Source: Zanthoxylum bungeanum (lineage: Eukaryota; Streptophyta; Magnoliopsida; Sapindales; Rutaceae). From it: DNA of 64,000 nucleotides. The position numbers were made by a program, and so were the translations under genes. The stretch spans positions 62,001-126,000 of the forward strand of contig SKCR01023746.1 in the NCBI GenBank assembly GCA_019454045.1, written 5' to 3'. Each line of letters starts with the position of its first letter. Positions within the stretch are counted from its first letter, which is position 1. The notes under the pieces are model-generated. The model saw nothing but the letters and a program-made list of their open reading frames with translations, did not search any database and was not told the origin of the DNA. Of this stretch, positions 21,481 to 33,670 are shown one piece after another.

Positions 21481-22210
21481 ACACATAGGTCACTGCTCAA
21501 CACTGAAATGTTTAAGGTTGAAAAACCTAAAACAAAACGGCCAAAGATTTCTCACGATGACACATATCTATGGCATCTTAGACTTGGTCACATCAACCTT
21601 GACCGGATAAATAGATTGATAAAGAACGGAGCCTTAAACCAGTTAAAGCTCGGGACTTTACCAGTTTGTGAATCTTGTTTAGAAGGAAAAATGACCAAGA
21701 GACCTTTTACTGGAAAAGGTATAAGAGTCATTCAACCACTAGAGCTAATACATTCGGACGTTTGCAGACCGATGAATGTAAAAGCCCGAGGTGGTTATGA
21801 ATAATTCGTCACATTCATTGACGATTATTCAAGATATGGGTATGTCTACCTAATACATCACAAATCAGATACTTTTGAAAAGTTCAGGGAGTATCGTGCT
21901 GAGGTTGAGAACCAATTAGGTAAGACAATCAAAACTCTACGATCAGATCGTGGAGGGGAATACCTCGACATAGATTTCGAGGAATTCTTAGTTGAGCATG
22001 GGATAGTATCCCAGCTCACAGCACTTGGAACACCACAACAAAATGGTGTTGCAGAAAGGAGAAATCGAACCCTACTAGACATGATGAGATCTATGTTTAA
22101 TTATAGCTCACTACCTAGTTCATTCTGGGGATATGCATTGCAAACCGCAATGCATATCCTTAATATAGTTCCATCTAAGTCTGTTCCTAAGACTCCCTTA
22201 GAGTTGTGGA
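21481..22210 (+). pseudogene. Element D: integrase zinc region and catalytic core (split by element E)
   Basis: The HHCC zinc region reads LWHLRLGHI ... CESC (21568-21690). The core has LELIHSDVC (first Asp), a TAA at 21802-21804 replacing the tyrosine of the family, then [26 protein letters not shown] (second Asp) and [17 protein letters not shown] (Glu). All three catalytic acids remain. The frame is open from 21805 to 22210, where it is cut after ELW by element E; the reading resumes at 31630 in frame once one TSD copy is removed. Confidence 0.9.
22206..22210. other. Target-site duplication of element E (left copy)
   Basis: GTGGA before the E LTR; the matching copy is at 31630-31634. It lies within the D integrase reading frame. 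Confidence 0.9.
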
Positions 22211-24818
22211 TGTAGGGGTTTTAGGGGCTAAATCCGGTAACGCAACGGAAGCGGTGGAAAATCAAATTTTCCGATTTCAAAACTTTTTCTCGGATTAATT
22301 AAATAAACATATTTAGTTAATTATCCAATAATCAAATTATGAAATAAAATTCAAACAAATCATATTTAAGTGAATTTACCGAATTGCCCTTACACTTGGT
22401 ATTTAGTCCATTTTAGTCCGAAATTGATCAAATCAATTTTGAATGATTCTAAATCATTTCTAAGATGAACTTAGCATGTTCAAAACATCAAAACACCAAA
22501 AGCAACATAAATCCCCAAATTTAGTCATTTGGCCGAATGCACCACTTTGGTGCCAAAGTGTGCACTTTGTCATTTCATGCATCAAAACACATCAAGATGT
22601 AATCCAATGAACATGAAACTTTATATGCATCATATAAACATCCAAATACACAACATATATGAAAATCCCCAAATTTGGAATTGGTCATGAACCCTAATTT
22701 TTCAATTTCTTCAAATTGGTTAAATCCAATACTTCAATCATGTTTCTTCCATCCAATCAAAGTCTCAACACAATGAAACAACTCAAGATCAAATATAGGT
22801 CATCTAAGAGTGGGTCAACAACTCTAGATTAGCAACAAGGTTTCCAAAACCATAAAAGAATACTTATAACTACACTAGTCACAAGCTTTCTCCATTATAC
22901 ATGCTCAACACTTTCATCAAAGTTCACAACCAAATAAAACACAAACTATAAGAAGAGAGACAACAACAAAGCAACAAAAAATGATGCTAAGCATGTTAGA
23001 AACAATTTTCATGTTGAAGACTTTGAAAGATAACTTACAAAATCATAATTTTCCAAGCCATCTTCCTTTAGGCTTCAAGCTTTTCTCTCAACTTTTTTTA
23101 TGTTTATTTTGGTATCAAATGAACTCCCTCAACCCTAAAATGAAATGAAACAATATATACCTCCTCCAAAAGAAGCCTTGACCGAAATGGTGGAGAAATA
23201 TACAAAATATCATGATATTTTATTTCATTTAATTTTACTTATCAACTTGCAACTTTAATCATCAAACAATTTAATGAATAAATTAAGTCAACAATTGCAA
23301 CTCAAAAATATAACCATTATATTTAAATAAGGGTCTTGGCCGAAATTATGTATACATATATACCAAAATTTCATTTCAAATTCATTTAACAAAAATTTGA
23401 TCAATTTGATTAAATATCTAAAAAACACTTTATTAGATATTTATCACTTGGTCAACAAAGGCAACCATGCCATTTAATTCAAATATCCTAAGTTAAATAT
23501 ATTTATATTTTAATTAATTTAATCATTTAACAATTAAATAATTAATTAATTAATCAAATACAAATATATTAAATATATGTATAATATTTACATTAAATAT
23601 CAAATACATATATTATTTAGGATATTAGTCAAATATCTCAATTTGACTATTAATTAATGTGTATTTAAATTAATCAAGTATTAAATGTAAATACACAATA
23701 ATTAACTAAATGACTATCGGGTCCCTTTAGCATGTATTTTGCGTTTAACCTTTAAACGATTTAATAAATAATCAATATTATTTATTAATGTTGCTCTAGT
23801 GCTCTACGAGTATATTTCATTATTGAGACTCTCTAGATTCAGGTATATCCGTCACGAAATCCAATTTCGTGTCCATAATCTATCCACCCGTAGAATATGA
23901 TGATCATGGATAAACTAGCTGAATCATACAGGTCGAGGTCATTGCATACGTATAATCCCTCCGTCACAGGTATCCGGATAATCCCAGAGATATAGATGTA
24001 AACGTCAAATCTCTATAGGTATTATCCCATCGACGTATTCATTAGCAATCTCTAAATAACAATCAGAACTTACTTCCGAAGTATACTGTGGCCACAGATT
24101 TAACAGACTGCTAATTATATATGGACTACCTATGCTCTGTACACAGAACTGACGGATCCTATCTTGACACACACAGGATACCCTGAGGATCGGTCCACAC
24201 CCAACGAACAGGCGGAGGTCTGATCTAAATAGATCGGTGACGTGACTGCCATCTAAGTGTGGAGGATGTCTCATACATCCACAGTGGTGTCTCAAGTCAA
24301 AGGACCTCTATGCTACTCAACCCGAGAAGATTCTTATTGACGTTGGTGTACCATCCATTAAGAATCTTCGGTGAGTCGTTCAGTGTTTATCCACTATAAA
24401 CACCTACACGTCTATATGAGTCTCCATAGACTCATGGTTCATTGGGATAAACCATCGGACCAAGTCTCGATATACGACATATACTGGTCTCAACGGATTT
24501 GACTAACCGACCCGTGTTAGCAAATTTTGACCAGGAACTATGTTTGATAATATACATATAGTAGTGACGCTTCTCAATGTCAATTACAAACTAACTTTGT
24601 AACTGTGTACTGCATTATATATTATCGGGCCTTTGTCTAATATATACATATCACTAAACCACATTTAGTTTCAATCTAATCGTAATCAGATCGAATACGT
24701 CTATAAAAATAATTGGTGCAACCATAAATAAGTAATATTATGGAATAATGGGATGATCGTATTCATGAGTCAGACATAAATACGGTCCGGATTGGCGCTC
24801 TAAGCACCAACCCCAACA
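22211..24818 (-). repeat. Element E 3' LTR
   Basis: On the plus strand it starts TGTAGGGGTTTTAGG and ends ACCCCAACA. It carries the two conserved hairpins (23853-23871 and 24384-24404) and a 96-codon minus-strand frame (24005-24295) present in the other LTRs of the family. There is a TATATA-like site on the minus strand near 23152-23160. Confidence 0.93.
24005..24295 (-). other. Conserved small reading frame in LTR (uncertain gene)
   Basis: A 96-aa sense-strand frame (MRHHCGCMRHPPHLDGSHV...). It is repeated nearly unchanged in E's other LTR (30816-31106), and shorter related frames lie in the LTRs of A (53915-54148), I (about 61345-61492) and B (minus strand, about 49280-49352). No domain is recognised. 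The conserved core is also conserved at third codon positions, which points to a DNA/RNA element rather than a protein. Confidence 0.3.
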
Positions 24819-24838
24819 ATTTCTCCCACTTGCTTTAG
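24819..24838 (-). promoter_or_regulatory. Element E polypurine tract
   Basis: The minus strand reads AAGCAAGTGGGAGAAAT right before the LTR, as in B and D. Confidence 0.85.
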
Positions 24839-27800
24839 TGCCAATCCACGGTATCATATACACATCTCAATGTGTATCGTACACTAATGGCTCTCAAAAG
24901 CTCACCCAGTACTTAAGAGGTAGGCAACAAAAAGCAGGTCCGCTTACGACATATTGAGTTTGTCAAACAAACTCTGTCGTTTCCCATAGTCAGCATCATT
25001 CATATTTTGTAGAATCTAGATTATACATTAATATGACTCTGATGCTACATCAGTATTGTGCTACAACTACTGAGTTGTCCAAGTATTTAAGGATCAAATC
25101 CAAAATACTATGAAGACAACCGCAAGCACAATAACAATTCAAAAACTTCTATTTTATAAGGTCACTATGCAATTTCATAAGTCAATACTTTATAAGTTGC
25201 ATTTAATTCCACTATAAAAGTAGAATCCTTCGTGACACTCCCACTGCATCTTTTCTGACTCTTTATGACGTAGACTGTCTAATGTCATAATTAGTCTCAA
25301 AACTAATATGACCCTAATGGTTGCAGACTATATTCTCCATGAATTAGAAACTCGTTCTTAATATCTCAAAAATCACAAAGAACGTGTTTCAAGATCCATC
25401 CTATGGTCTATAGGATGTCAAAATAACTCGTAACAATTACGATTAAATCGACATCGATAATCGCATATAATAAATTATTCACTATGTCATCATCAAATGA
25501 TACATAATATTTTTTAGACATTCTAATCAATATCTCTTTCAAAAAAGGAATCATCATTTACGAAAGACGAATACTTTGTATAAGACATACAATAACTGTC
25601 GAACAGTTATACTAACTGTCATACAGATAGCCTTGTTATGTTCTTCATTAGATCATATCTAATGTACGACTATAGAGTAGCTCACAAGTCTCCAAGTTTC
25701 ATATCATATATAAAACTTTATATCAAATATAACAGAGACTACTCTCACTGCTTTCACACACGAGTAAAGAAGACTTAGGTAAATCTTTTACCTCACAAAC
25801 ATCTCATTATTACAATAATAATGATAATGTCGTCAGGATTTATAACACTAGAAAGTAATTTGTACGCTCCCACTAACCCTTTTATCACATATGTATTCTA
25901 TATACTTTGACAAGATCAGACAATCTGACGATATCAAAAATAGAGAACACATATTTCCTGAAGGCTTATCTGAGTCTACAATAGGCTCTATAAGCCAGCA
26001 CACTAAACTGCGATCTCAGCAGAACACAAACTCTAGGGCCATTTCAGAATGAACTCTTCAAACAAGGAAATCACAACTGATCTCTTATTTGAATAAGTCA
26101 TCCAAAAACGCCACATTGCATTCTTAGCTAAAATGTACATTTTATGAACATTAACCAGTATATCTTTAATTGTTCAATTAGTGTGACAAGAGATAAGTTT
26201 TCTCAGAATCTACAATAGATTGCTGAGTATAACATTTTCTCACTGTCATACTGTAAAGGTCAAACCTTTAATAAGCACAATGCTTTCGCTGCGCAAACAA
26301 TTAGCACATTTTATGAACTAATTCATAATGAAAGCTTAATCAAGTTCAAAACTTGATCGTAGTAAGCTATGAACAATCTTAGATCTATGGTTCATTGGTG
26401 AACTTCCAGAATCGATATCAAATATCGCTTCCATTATAAGTTATACGATAATTTTTCTTCAGTAAGAAAACAACGGAACCATTAAGTATCAAATACTCGT
26501 GAATGATTCTGTTATCCTATTGGACTTGTACGGAAGATGTATAAGGGTTATTTCATCTTATTAATTATGTAGTTCCATTTATAATTTATCATTCTCACAT
26601 TTGACTTCAATAAGTCAAGTCTTTTCTACAATAATTAACATCAGATGTTACACACCAAGTAATAAAACAATTTTATTACTTAGGATCGTAGGAAAGATTT
26701 CTATTAAATAGAATACAATATTCTATTAAACAATAAACGATAAACTTTTACTTATACCTCCGAGGTGTAAGTAATTTCCATTATATAACTATTATATAAA
26801 AGAAAGATTGAAATCTCAAACTTTTCAAGATTCAAATTTTCTACCTATACATATCATATATGTAACTGTAGAAATTAATGGAACATTAATTAAAGAGATG
26901 AATTAGTGTTACTGGAGCATAACCCCAAGAGTATTGAAACTAATTCGGTAACATTCAATATCAAACGAATCAAATCATATAAGATTCGATTGCTCCCACT
27001 ACTCAATTCCATCAAGATGGAATGTGGAAGAATAATATTGAATATGAATCATATTCACTGATACCTTAGAACTAATTGCTTTAAATTCAAATGTTTGATC
27101 GTATCAAAGATCTTTGAACAGTTCAAAGACATGTAATGAATTTTAAGGATCAAGTTTTCAAAATACTTCAGATTGAATATATTTGAACAAGTCAAAAATG
27201 TTCAATCTTCGTTTCATCAGAACAGATTGAAAGTTCTTGATACTTTCAAGACTTTCAATATGTGTTCCTTCAGAAACACGTAACTAAGTTATGACAATTC
27301 ATCAACTAAGTTACGAAATAAAGAAAACTACCTTAAGCAATTATTATTTATTAAACTACATACATCCAATGTATCAGTTAAATAAATCTGGTGGTCCAAT
27401 GACAATCATTGGTTAAACGAGATCTTAATCACTTTCCTGAATACAATATTCATTAAATGGATAAGGATATGTGGTGTGATCTAGTATCAAACCATCCTTT
27501 ACCATACGGAATAAGCATCCAATGCTTAAGTGATTAAATTCATAAAGCACCGTTCTAAATTATTTACTTTACCGAATAATTTTTTCTTAATGTTTATCTC
27601 TACGTCAATGACACTACTAGTTATTATAAAATATGTAACAATTGTTTATAAAGAACAAGTGACTATCCAATAGTCGCAAGTTCCGATATCAATATCAAAA
27701 CAATCGTTAACCAATATTTCAAATAACTAGACGGGAGATCTGATATCCAATACCTATAGTTGTAGTATTGTGAAAATCGATATTTTATATACACAAATAT

Positions 27801-28280
27801 ATGCATCTCCTTTCTTAGCTTTACTATTTGTATTCAACTATTCACAACAATTGTAAATAACTGATTAGCAAATTGTGTCAGACACATTACCTCTAAAGGT
27901 AAATAAAGCTTAGAACGTCATTACTAGATAAACAAATACCTAATATGGCTTTCTAAATGCCAGTCAAGAATCTCGAGACATGAACTAATTCAAGTCAATT
28001 CTTACTGCATAAGAAACTATTGTCTCTAAAGTATTATATCCTAAAGGGGATATCTATCTAGATTATCTATCATGACTTAGAAACTAAGTCATTAACCATC
28101 TTTATTTTTCAAGAAAATCGGAAAAACAGTTCCCGATGGTTTAGACTAATCTAATAATATCCTAGTCTATTAGTATCTAGAACCTATTCTAGAATAACTG
28201 CAACCAAGAGTCTAGTCAGATAACATATCAAAATATGTGTGCAGTAAATAAAAGTTTAATTCTATCTACTATAGAATAAG
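24839..28280 (-). pseudogene. Element E: fossil copia pol, unreadable as a gene
   Basis: No open frame of useful length exists. Short pol echoes can still be read on the minus strand: near 25805-25850 an RT catalytic stretch VINPDDIIIII (the tyrosine-valine of the box lost, both aspartates kept), and near 25200-25260 an RNase H-like KDSTFIVELNATYK. The + strand relative (element A, 49843-53407) shows corresponding echoes that have diverged at other positions. The wreckage was therefore already copied as a non-coding interior. Confidence 0.65.
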
Positions 28281-28987
28281 GAAACAAACAAACAGCAATT
28301 TCCATAATAACATACACTGCCTAAGTTATGGAATATTTTAAACTTAGAAGTGCCTCCCACTATTTTTACGTAATCCCGTAATCCCCAACGGAAAGAAGAG
28401 AATTCAATAATTAAATCGAATTCCATAATGGAAATGACCCCATGAATATATTTCGACTCACAGCAGAGGCACGGTCTCGCCTACGTATATTCACAGGTAG
28501 ACAACTAATGTCAATCACTCACTAGTGACTCCAAGGTTCCGGTCCTGGCCGTTTCTCGTTGTCACTGCGAAGGCAGGCCCACAAGGAGACGTACCAAGGT
28601 TAAACTTGTCAATGATAAACTCAAGTTACTTGCATAACCCGAACAGCTAGGGCACGTTCAGGATTCCGCTTTCGCTTGAATTTATCTAGTATCTAATATA
28701 CATTCGGCATAAATAAATTTCTATCAGCTACACCTCACAGCAGAGGCACGGTCTCGGATGTAGTCAACGAAAAGATATTTATAAACCGTATTGACAAGAC
28801 GGACCAAGAAACAAGTATTCCAAATACTAGTTACTTTAAAACCTTATTAAGCGGGGATATTCCATTAAGTGTTATACACCCTAAATCTAATCAAATTAGA
28901 TTATAACATGCATGTATAAAGTCAAGAAAACATGATTAAACATTGAATAAAATAGCTAATCATTTATGGAGGCCTAGAATCAGACTC
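28281..28987 (-). other. Element E leader with spaced repeats
   Basis: Between the fossil Gag and the primer site lie four copies of a CACAGCAGAGGCACGGTCTC-like motif (near 28458-28477, 28562-28579, 28640-28660 and 28736-28755), matching in place the CAGCTTTGGCACGTTC copies of element B. No coding sequence. Confidence 0.7.
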
Positions 28988-28988
28988 G

Positions 28989-29000
28989 CTCTGATACCAT
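28989..29000 (-). promoter_or_regulatory. Element E primer-binding site (initiator Met tRNA)
   Basis: The minus strand reads TGGTATCAGAGC just inside the LTR at 29003. Intact, unlike B's copy. Confidence 0.9.
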
Positions 29001-29002
29001 TT

Positions 29003-31629
29003 TGTAGGGGTTTTAGGGGCTAAATCCGGTAACGCAGCGGAAGCGGTGGAAAATCAAATTTTCCGATTTCAAAACTTTTTCTCGGATTAATTAAATAAAC
29101 ATATTTATTTAATTATCCAATAATCAAATTATGAAATAAAATTCAAACAAATCATATTTAAGTGAATTTACCGAATTGCCCTTACACTTGGTATTTAGTC
29201 CATTTTAGTCCGAAATTGATCAAATCAATTTTGAATGATTCTAAATAATTTCTAAGATTAAATTAGCATTTTCAAAACATCAAAACACCAAAAGCAACAT
29301 AAATCCCCAAATTTAGTCATTTGGGTGAATGCACCACTTTGGTGCCAAAGTGTGCACTTTGTCATTTCATGCATCAAAACACATCAAGATGTAATCCAAT
29401 GAACATGAAACTTTATATGCATCATATAAACATCCAAATACACAACATATATGAAAAGCCCCAAATTTGGAATTGGTCATGAACCCTAAGTTTTCAATTT
29501 CTTCAAATTGGACAAATTAGACCAAATTGGTTAAATCCAATACTTAAATCATGTTTCTTCCATCCAATCAAAGTCTCAACACAATGAAACAACTCAAGAT
29601 CAAATCTAGGTCATCTAAGAGTGGGTCAACTACTCTAGATTAGCAACAAGGTTTCCAAAACCATAAAAGAATACTTATAACTACACTAGTCACAAGCTTT
29701 CTCCATTATACATGCTCAACACTTTCATCAAAGTTCACAACCAAATAAAACACAAACTATAAGAAGAGAGACAACAACAAAGCAACACAAAATGATGCTA
29801 AGCATGTTAGAAACAATTTTCATGTTGAAGACTTTGAAAGATAACTTACAAAATCATAATTTTCCAAGCCATCTTACTTTAGGCTTCAAGCTTTTCTCTC
29901 AAATTCTTTTATGTTTATTTTGGTATCAAATGAACTCCCTCAACCCTAAAATGAAATGAAACAATATATACCTCCTCCAAAAGAAGCCTTGGCCGAAATT
30001 GGTGGAGAAATATACAAAATATCATGATATTTTATTTCATTTAATTTTGCTTATCAACTTGCAACTTTAATCATCAAACAATTTAATGAATAAAGTAAGT
30101 CAACAATTGCAACTCAAAAATATAACCATTATATTTAAATAAGGGTCTTGGCCGAAATTATGTATACATATATACCAAAATTTCATTTCAAATTCATTTA
30201 ACAAAAATTTGATCAACTTGATTAAATATCTAAAAAACACTTTATTAGATATTTATCACTTGGTCAACAAAGGCAACCATGCCATTTAATTCAAATATCC
30301 TAAGTTAAGATATTTATATTTTAATTAATTTAATCATTTAACAATTAAATAATTAATTAATTAATCAAATACAAATATATTAAATATATGTATAATATTT
30401 ACATTAAATATCAAATACATATATTTATTTAGGATATTAGTCAAATATCTCAATTTGACTATTAATTAATGTGTATTTAAATTAATCAAGTATTAAATGT
30501 AAATACACAATAATTAACTAAATGACTATCGGGTCCTTTAGCATGTATTTTGCGTTTAACCTTTAAACGACTTAATAAATAATCAATATTATTTATTAAT
30601 GTTGCTATAGTGCTCTACGAGTATATTTCATAATTGAGACTCTCTAGATTCAGGTATATCCGTCACGAAATCCAATTTCGTGTCCATAATCTATCCACCC
30701 GTAGATTATGACGATCACAGATAAACTAGTTGAATCATACAGGTCGAGGTCATTGCATACATATAATCCCTCCGTCACAGGTATCCGGATAATCCCAGAG
30801 ATATAGATGTAAACGTCAAATCTCTATAGGTATTATCCCGTCGACGTATTCATTAGCAATCTCTAAATAACAATCGGAACTTACTTCCGAAGTATACTGT
30901 AGCCATAGATTTAACAGACTGCTAATTATATATGGACTACCTATGCTCTGTACACAGAACTGACGGATCCTATCTTGACACACACAGGATACCATGAGGA
31001 TCGGTCCACACCCAACGAACAGGCGAAGGTCTGATCTAAATAGATCGGGGACGTGACTGCCATCTAAGTGTGGAGGATGTCTCATACATCCACAGTGGTG
31101 TCTCAAGTCGAAGGACCACTATGCTACTCAACCCGAGAAGATTCTTATTGACGTTGGTGTACCATCCATTAAGAATCTTCGGTGAGCCGTTCAGTGTTTA
31201 TCCACTATAAACACCTACACGTCTATACGAGTCTCCATAGATTCATGGTTCATTGCGATAAACCATCGGACCAAGTCTCGATATACGACATGTACTGGTC
31301 TCAACGGATTTGACTAACCGACCCGTGTTAGCAAATATTGACCAGGAACTATGTTTGATAATATACATATAGTAGTGACACTTCCCAATGTCAATTACAA
31401 ACTAACTTTGTAACTGTGTACTGCATTATATATTATCGGGCCTTTGTCTAATATATACATATCACTAAACCACATTTAGTTTCAATCTAATCGTAATCAG
31501 ATCGAATATGTATATAAAAACAAGAGGTGCAACCATAAATAATTAATATTATGGAATAAGGGGATGATCGTATTCATGAGTCAGACATAAATACGGTCCG
31601 GATTGGCGCTCTAAGCACCAACCCCAACA
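29003..31629 (-). repeat. Element E 5' LTR
   Basis: Near-identical partner of 22211-24818, with the same hairpins at 30664-30682 and 31194-31214. It has about 19 extra bases near 29508-29526 that look like a local duplication of a CAAATT-type stretch. Confidence 0.93.
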
Positions 31630-32071
31630 GTGGAATGGTCGTAAAACTAGTTTACAACATTTCCGCATATGGGGGTGTCCAGCACATGTGTTGAAGAATA
31701 AGACTACAAAGTTGGAGCCACGTTCTCAGGTGTGCCTATTTGTAGGCTACCCTTAGGAGACTAGGGGTGGATTCTTCTACAGTCCTGATGATAACAAAGT
31801 ATTTGTATCGACAAATGCTACGTTTCTAGAGGAGGACTATATGAGGGGGTTCAAGCCTCGTAGTAAAATATTACTCGAGGAGTTACTTACTGGTTCGACC
31901 AGCACGCCATCGTCAATGAAAGTTGACAAATACATAGCACCTTCAACATCTGATAGTCAGATGCTACCCAGTCAGAATGATCTACCACATAGACGCAGTG
32001 GGAGGGTCATACGACAACCTGATCGCTACCTAGGGGTTGGAGAGGCAGAAGTTGTCGCCTCCAGTGACGGC
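31630..32071 (+). pseudogene. Element D: integrase C-terminal part and linker (after element E)
   Basis: The reading resumes with NGRKTSLQHFRIWGCPAHV, then SQVCLFVGYP followed by TAG (about 31756), then GGFFYSPDDNKVFVSTNATFLEEDYM, the family's integrase C-terminal segment. A variable linker and the basic RRSGRVIRQPDRYLG precede the RT. The open part 31841-32251 continues into the RT. Confidence 0.88.
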
Positions 32072-32940
32072 ATAGATGATCCATTGACCTACAGTAGTGC
32101 AATGGATGATTCTGACAAAGTGGAATGGCTTAAAGCCATGAACCTAGAGATGGAGTCCATGTACTCCAACTCGGTCTGGAAACTTGTAGACCAACCTGAT
32201 GGGGTGAAACCTATAGGTTGCAAGTGGATCTACAAGAGGAAGAGGGGATAAGATGGGAAGGTACAGACCTTCAAAGCTAGACTAGTGGCCAAGGGTTATA
32301 CCCAGAAAGAGAGAGTTGACTATGATGAAACTTTCTCGCCAGTAGCTATGCTTAAATCCATCCGCACTCTTCTATCCATTGCCGCATATTATGACTATGA
32401 AATTTGGCAAATGGATGTCAATACTGCAATCTTGAATGGCAATCATGATGAAAGTATCTATATGATACAACCAGAAGGGTTCATCGCCCAAGGTCAAGAG
32501 AAAAATGTTTACAAACTGCAAAGGTCCATTTATGGACTCAAGCAGGCATCTCGATCTTGGAATATAAGATTTGACTCAACAATCAAGTCTTATAATTTTG
32601 AGCAGAATGTTGATGAGCCTTGTGTATACAAGCGCGTCATTGACGGGAAGGTGGTTTTTCTTGTTTTATACGTTGATGATATTTTACTCATTAGGAATGA
32701 TGTAAGGATATTATCAGACGTGAAAAACTGGCTAGATGACCAATTCCAAATGAAATATTTAGGAGAGGCCAGTTATGTTCTTGGGATCCAGATACTTCGG
32801 GATCGCAAGAAACGACCGTTAGCTATGTCTCAGGCATCCTATATCGAAAAGATCCTTGTGCGATTTGGGATGCAGAATTCCAAGAAAGACAATCTGCTTT
32901 ATTCCGCATGGAATTCATTTGTCGAAGGAACAGTCTCCTA
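32072..32940 (+). pseudogene. Element D: copia reverse transcriptase
   Basis: The RT begins around SSAMDDSDKVEWLKAMNLE and includes GCKWIYKRKRG, a TAA at 32249-32251, then FKARLVAKGYTQKERVDYDE, TFSPVAMLKSIRTLLSIAA, YEIWQMDVNTAILNG, SIYGLKQASRSWN and the catalytic YVDD (32669-32680). MKYLGEASYVLGIQILRD follows. A frameshift at about 32885-32900 moves the continuation to another frame. Apart from one stop and this shift the domain is well kept. Confidence 0.92.
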
Positions 32941-33655
32941 AGACACCTCAGGATGTTGAGGAAATGAGACATATCCCATACGCCTCAGCAGTTGGTAGTC
33001 TCATGTATGCCATGTTATGCACGAGACCGGACATCTGTTTTGCAGTGGGAGTACTCAGTAGGTTTCAGTCAAACCCAGGATTGGATCACTGGGTGGCTGT
33101 GAAACACATTCTCAAGTATCTTAAGAGAACGAGAGATTATATGCTTGTATATTCCAGTGAGGATATGATCCTTAGGGGATATACAGACTCTAATTTTCAG
33201 ACAGATGTTGATTCCAGGAAATCTACATCTGGATCAGTGTTCACCCTAGGTGGTGGGGCTATTGTATGGCGGAGTATAAAGCAATCTTGTATTGCTGACT
33301 CCACCATGGAGGCTGAATATGTAGCGGCTTGTGAAGCGGCTAAGGAATCAGTCTGGCTCCGTAAATTCTTGGGATATCTGGAAGTTGTTCCAGATATGGA
33401 TAGACCACTCACCCTCTATTACGATAATAGTGGAGCGGTGGCAAACTCCAAATAACCAAGAAGCCACAATAGAGGAAAGCATATAGAGAGGAAATATCAT
33501 CTCATCAGGGAGATAGTGCAGAGAGGATACGTTACCGTCACAAAGATTGCATCCGCAGAGAACCTTGCTGATCCCTTTACAAAGACCTTGCCGGCTAAAG
33601 TTTTTGAAGGTCACCTAGATGGTCTAGGATTACGTGACATGTCCCATTTGCTCTA
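32890..33655 (+). pseudogene. Element D: RNase H
   Basis: From the shifted frame: HGIHLSKEQSPKTPQ, YASAVGSLMYAMLCTRPDI, DHWVAVKHILKYLKRT, GYTDSNFQTD, SRKSTSGSVFTLGGG, ADSTMEAEYVAACEAAKES. The open part ends at 33455; after that stop the reading continues HLIREIVQRGYVTVTKIAS and NLADPFTKTLP to the end of pol just before the polypurine tract. The acidic residues of RNase H appear present. Confidence 0.9.
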
Positions 33656-33670
33656 GTGCAAGTGGGAGAT
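33650..33670 (+). promoter_or_regulatory. Element D polypurine tract
   Basis: TAGTGCAAGTGGGAGAT directly before the 3' LTR start, the normal plus-strand primer site. Confidence 0.9.

Larger units (their letters stand above)
22211..31629 (-). mobile_element. Element E: non-autonomous copia-type element, same family as A
   Basis: Two LTRs (22211-24818, 2608 bp; 29003-31629, 2627 bp) that differ by eye at only about 1%, apart from a short indel near 29508-29526. They flank a 4.18-kb interior with an intact primer site and polypurine tract but no open gag-pol. Perfect 5-bp TSD GTGGA. The clean LTRs with a dead interior mean it was moved by proteins from another copy. It is the youngest large insertion on the D branch. 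Confidence 0.92.

Noticed and set aside
20402..32251. Stops in D as a sign of C-to-T methylation decay
   Set aside because: Two stops fit CGA to TGA, but the others (TAA and TAG in several contexts) do not clearly do so; too few events to claim a bias.
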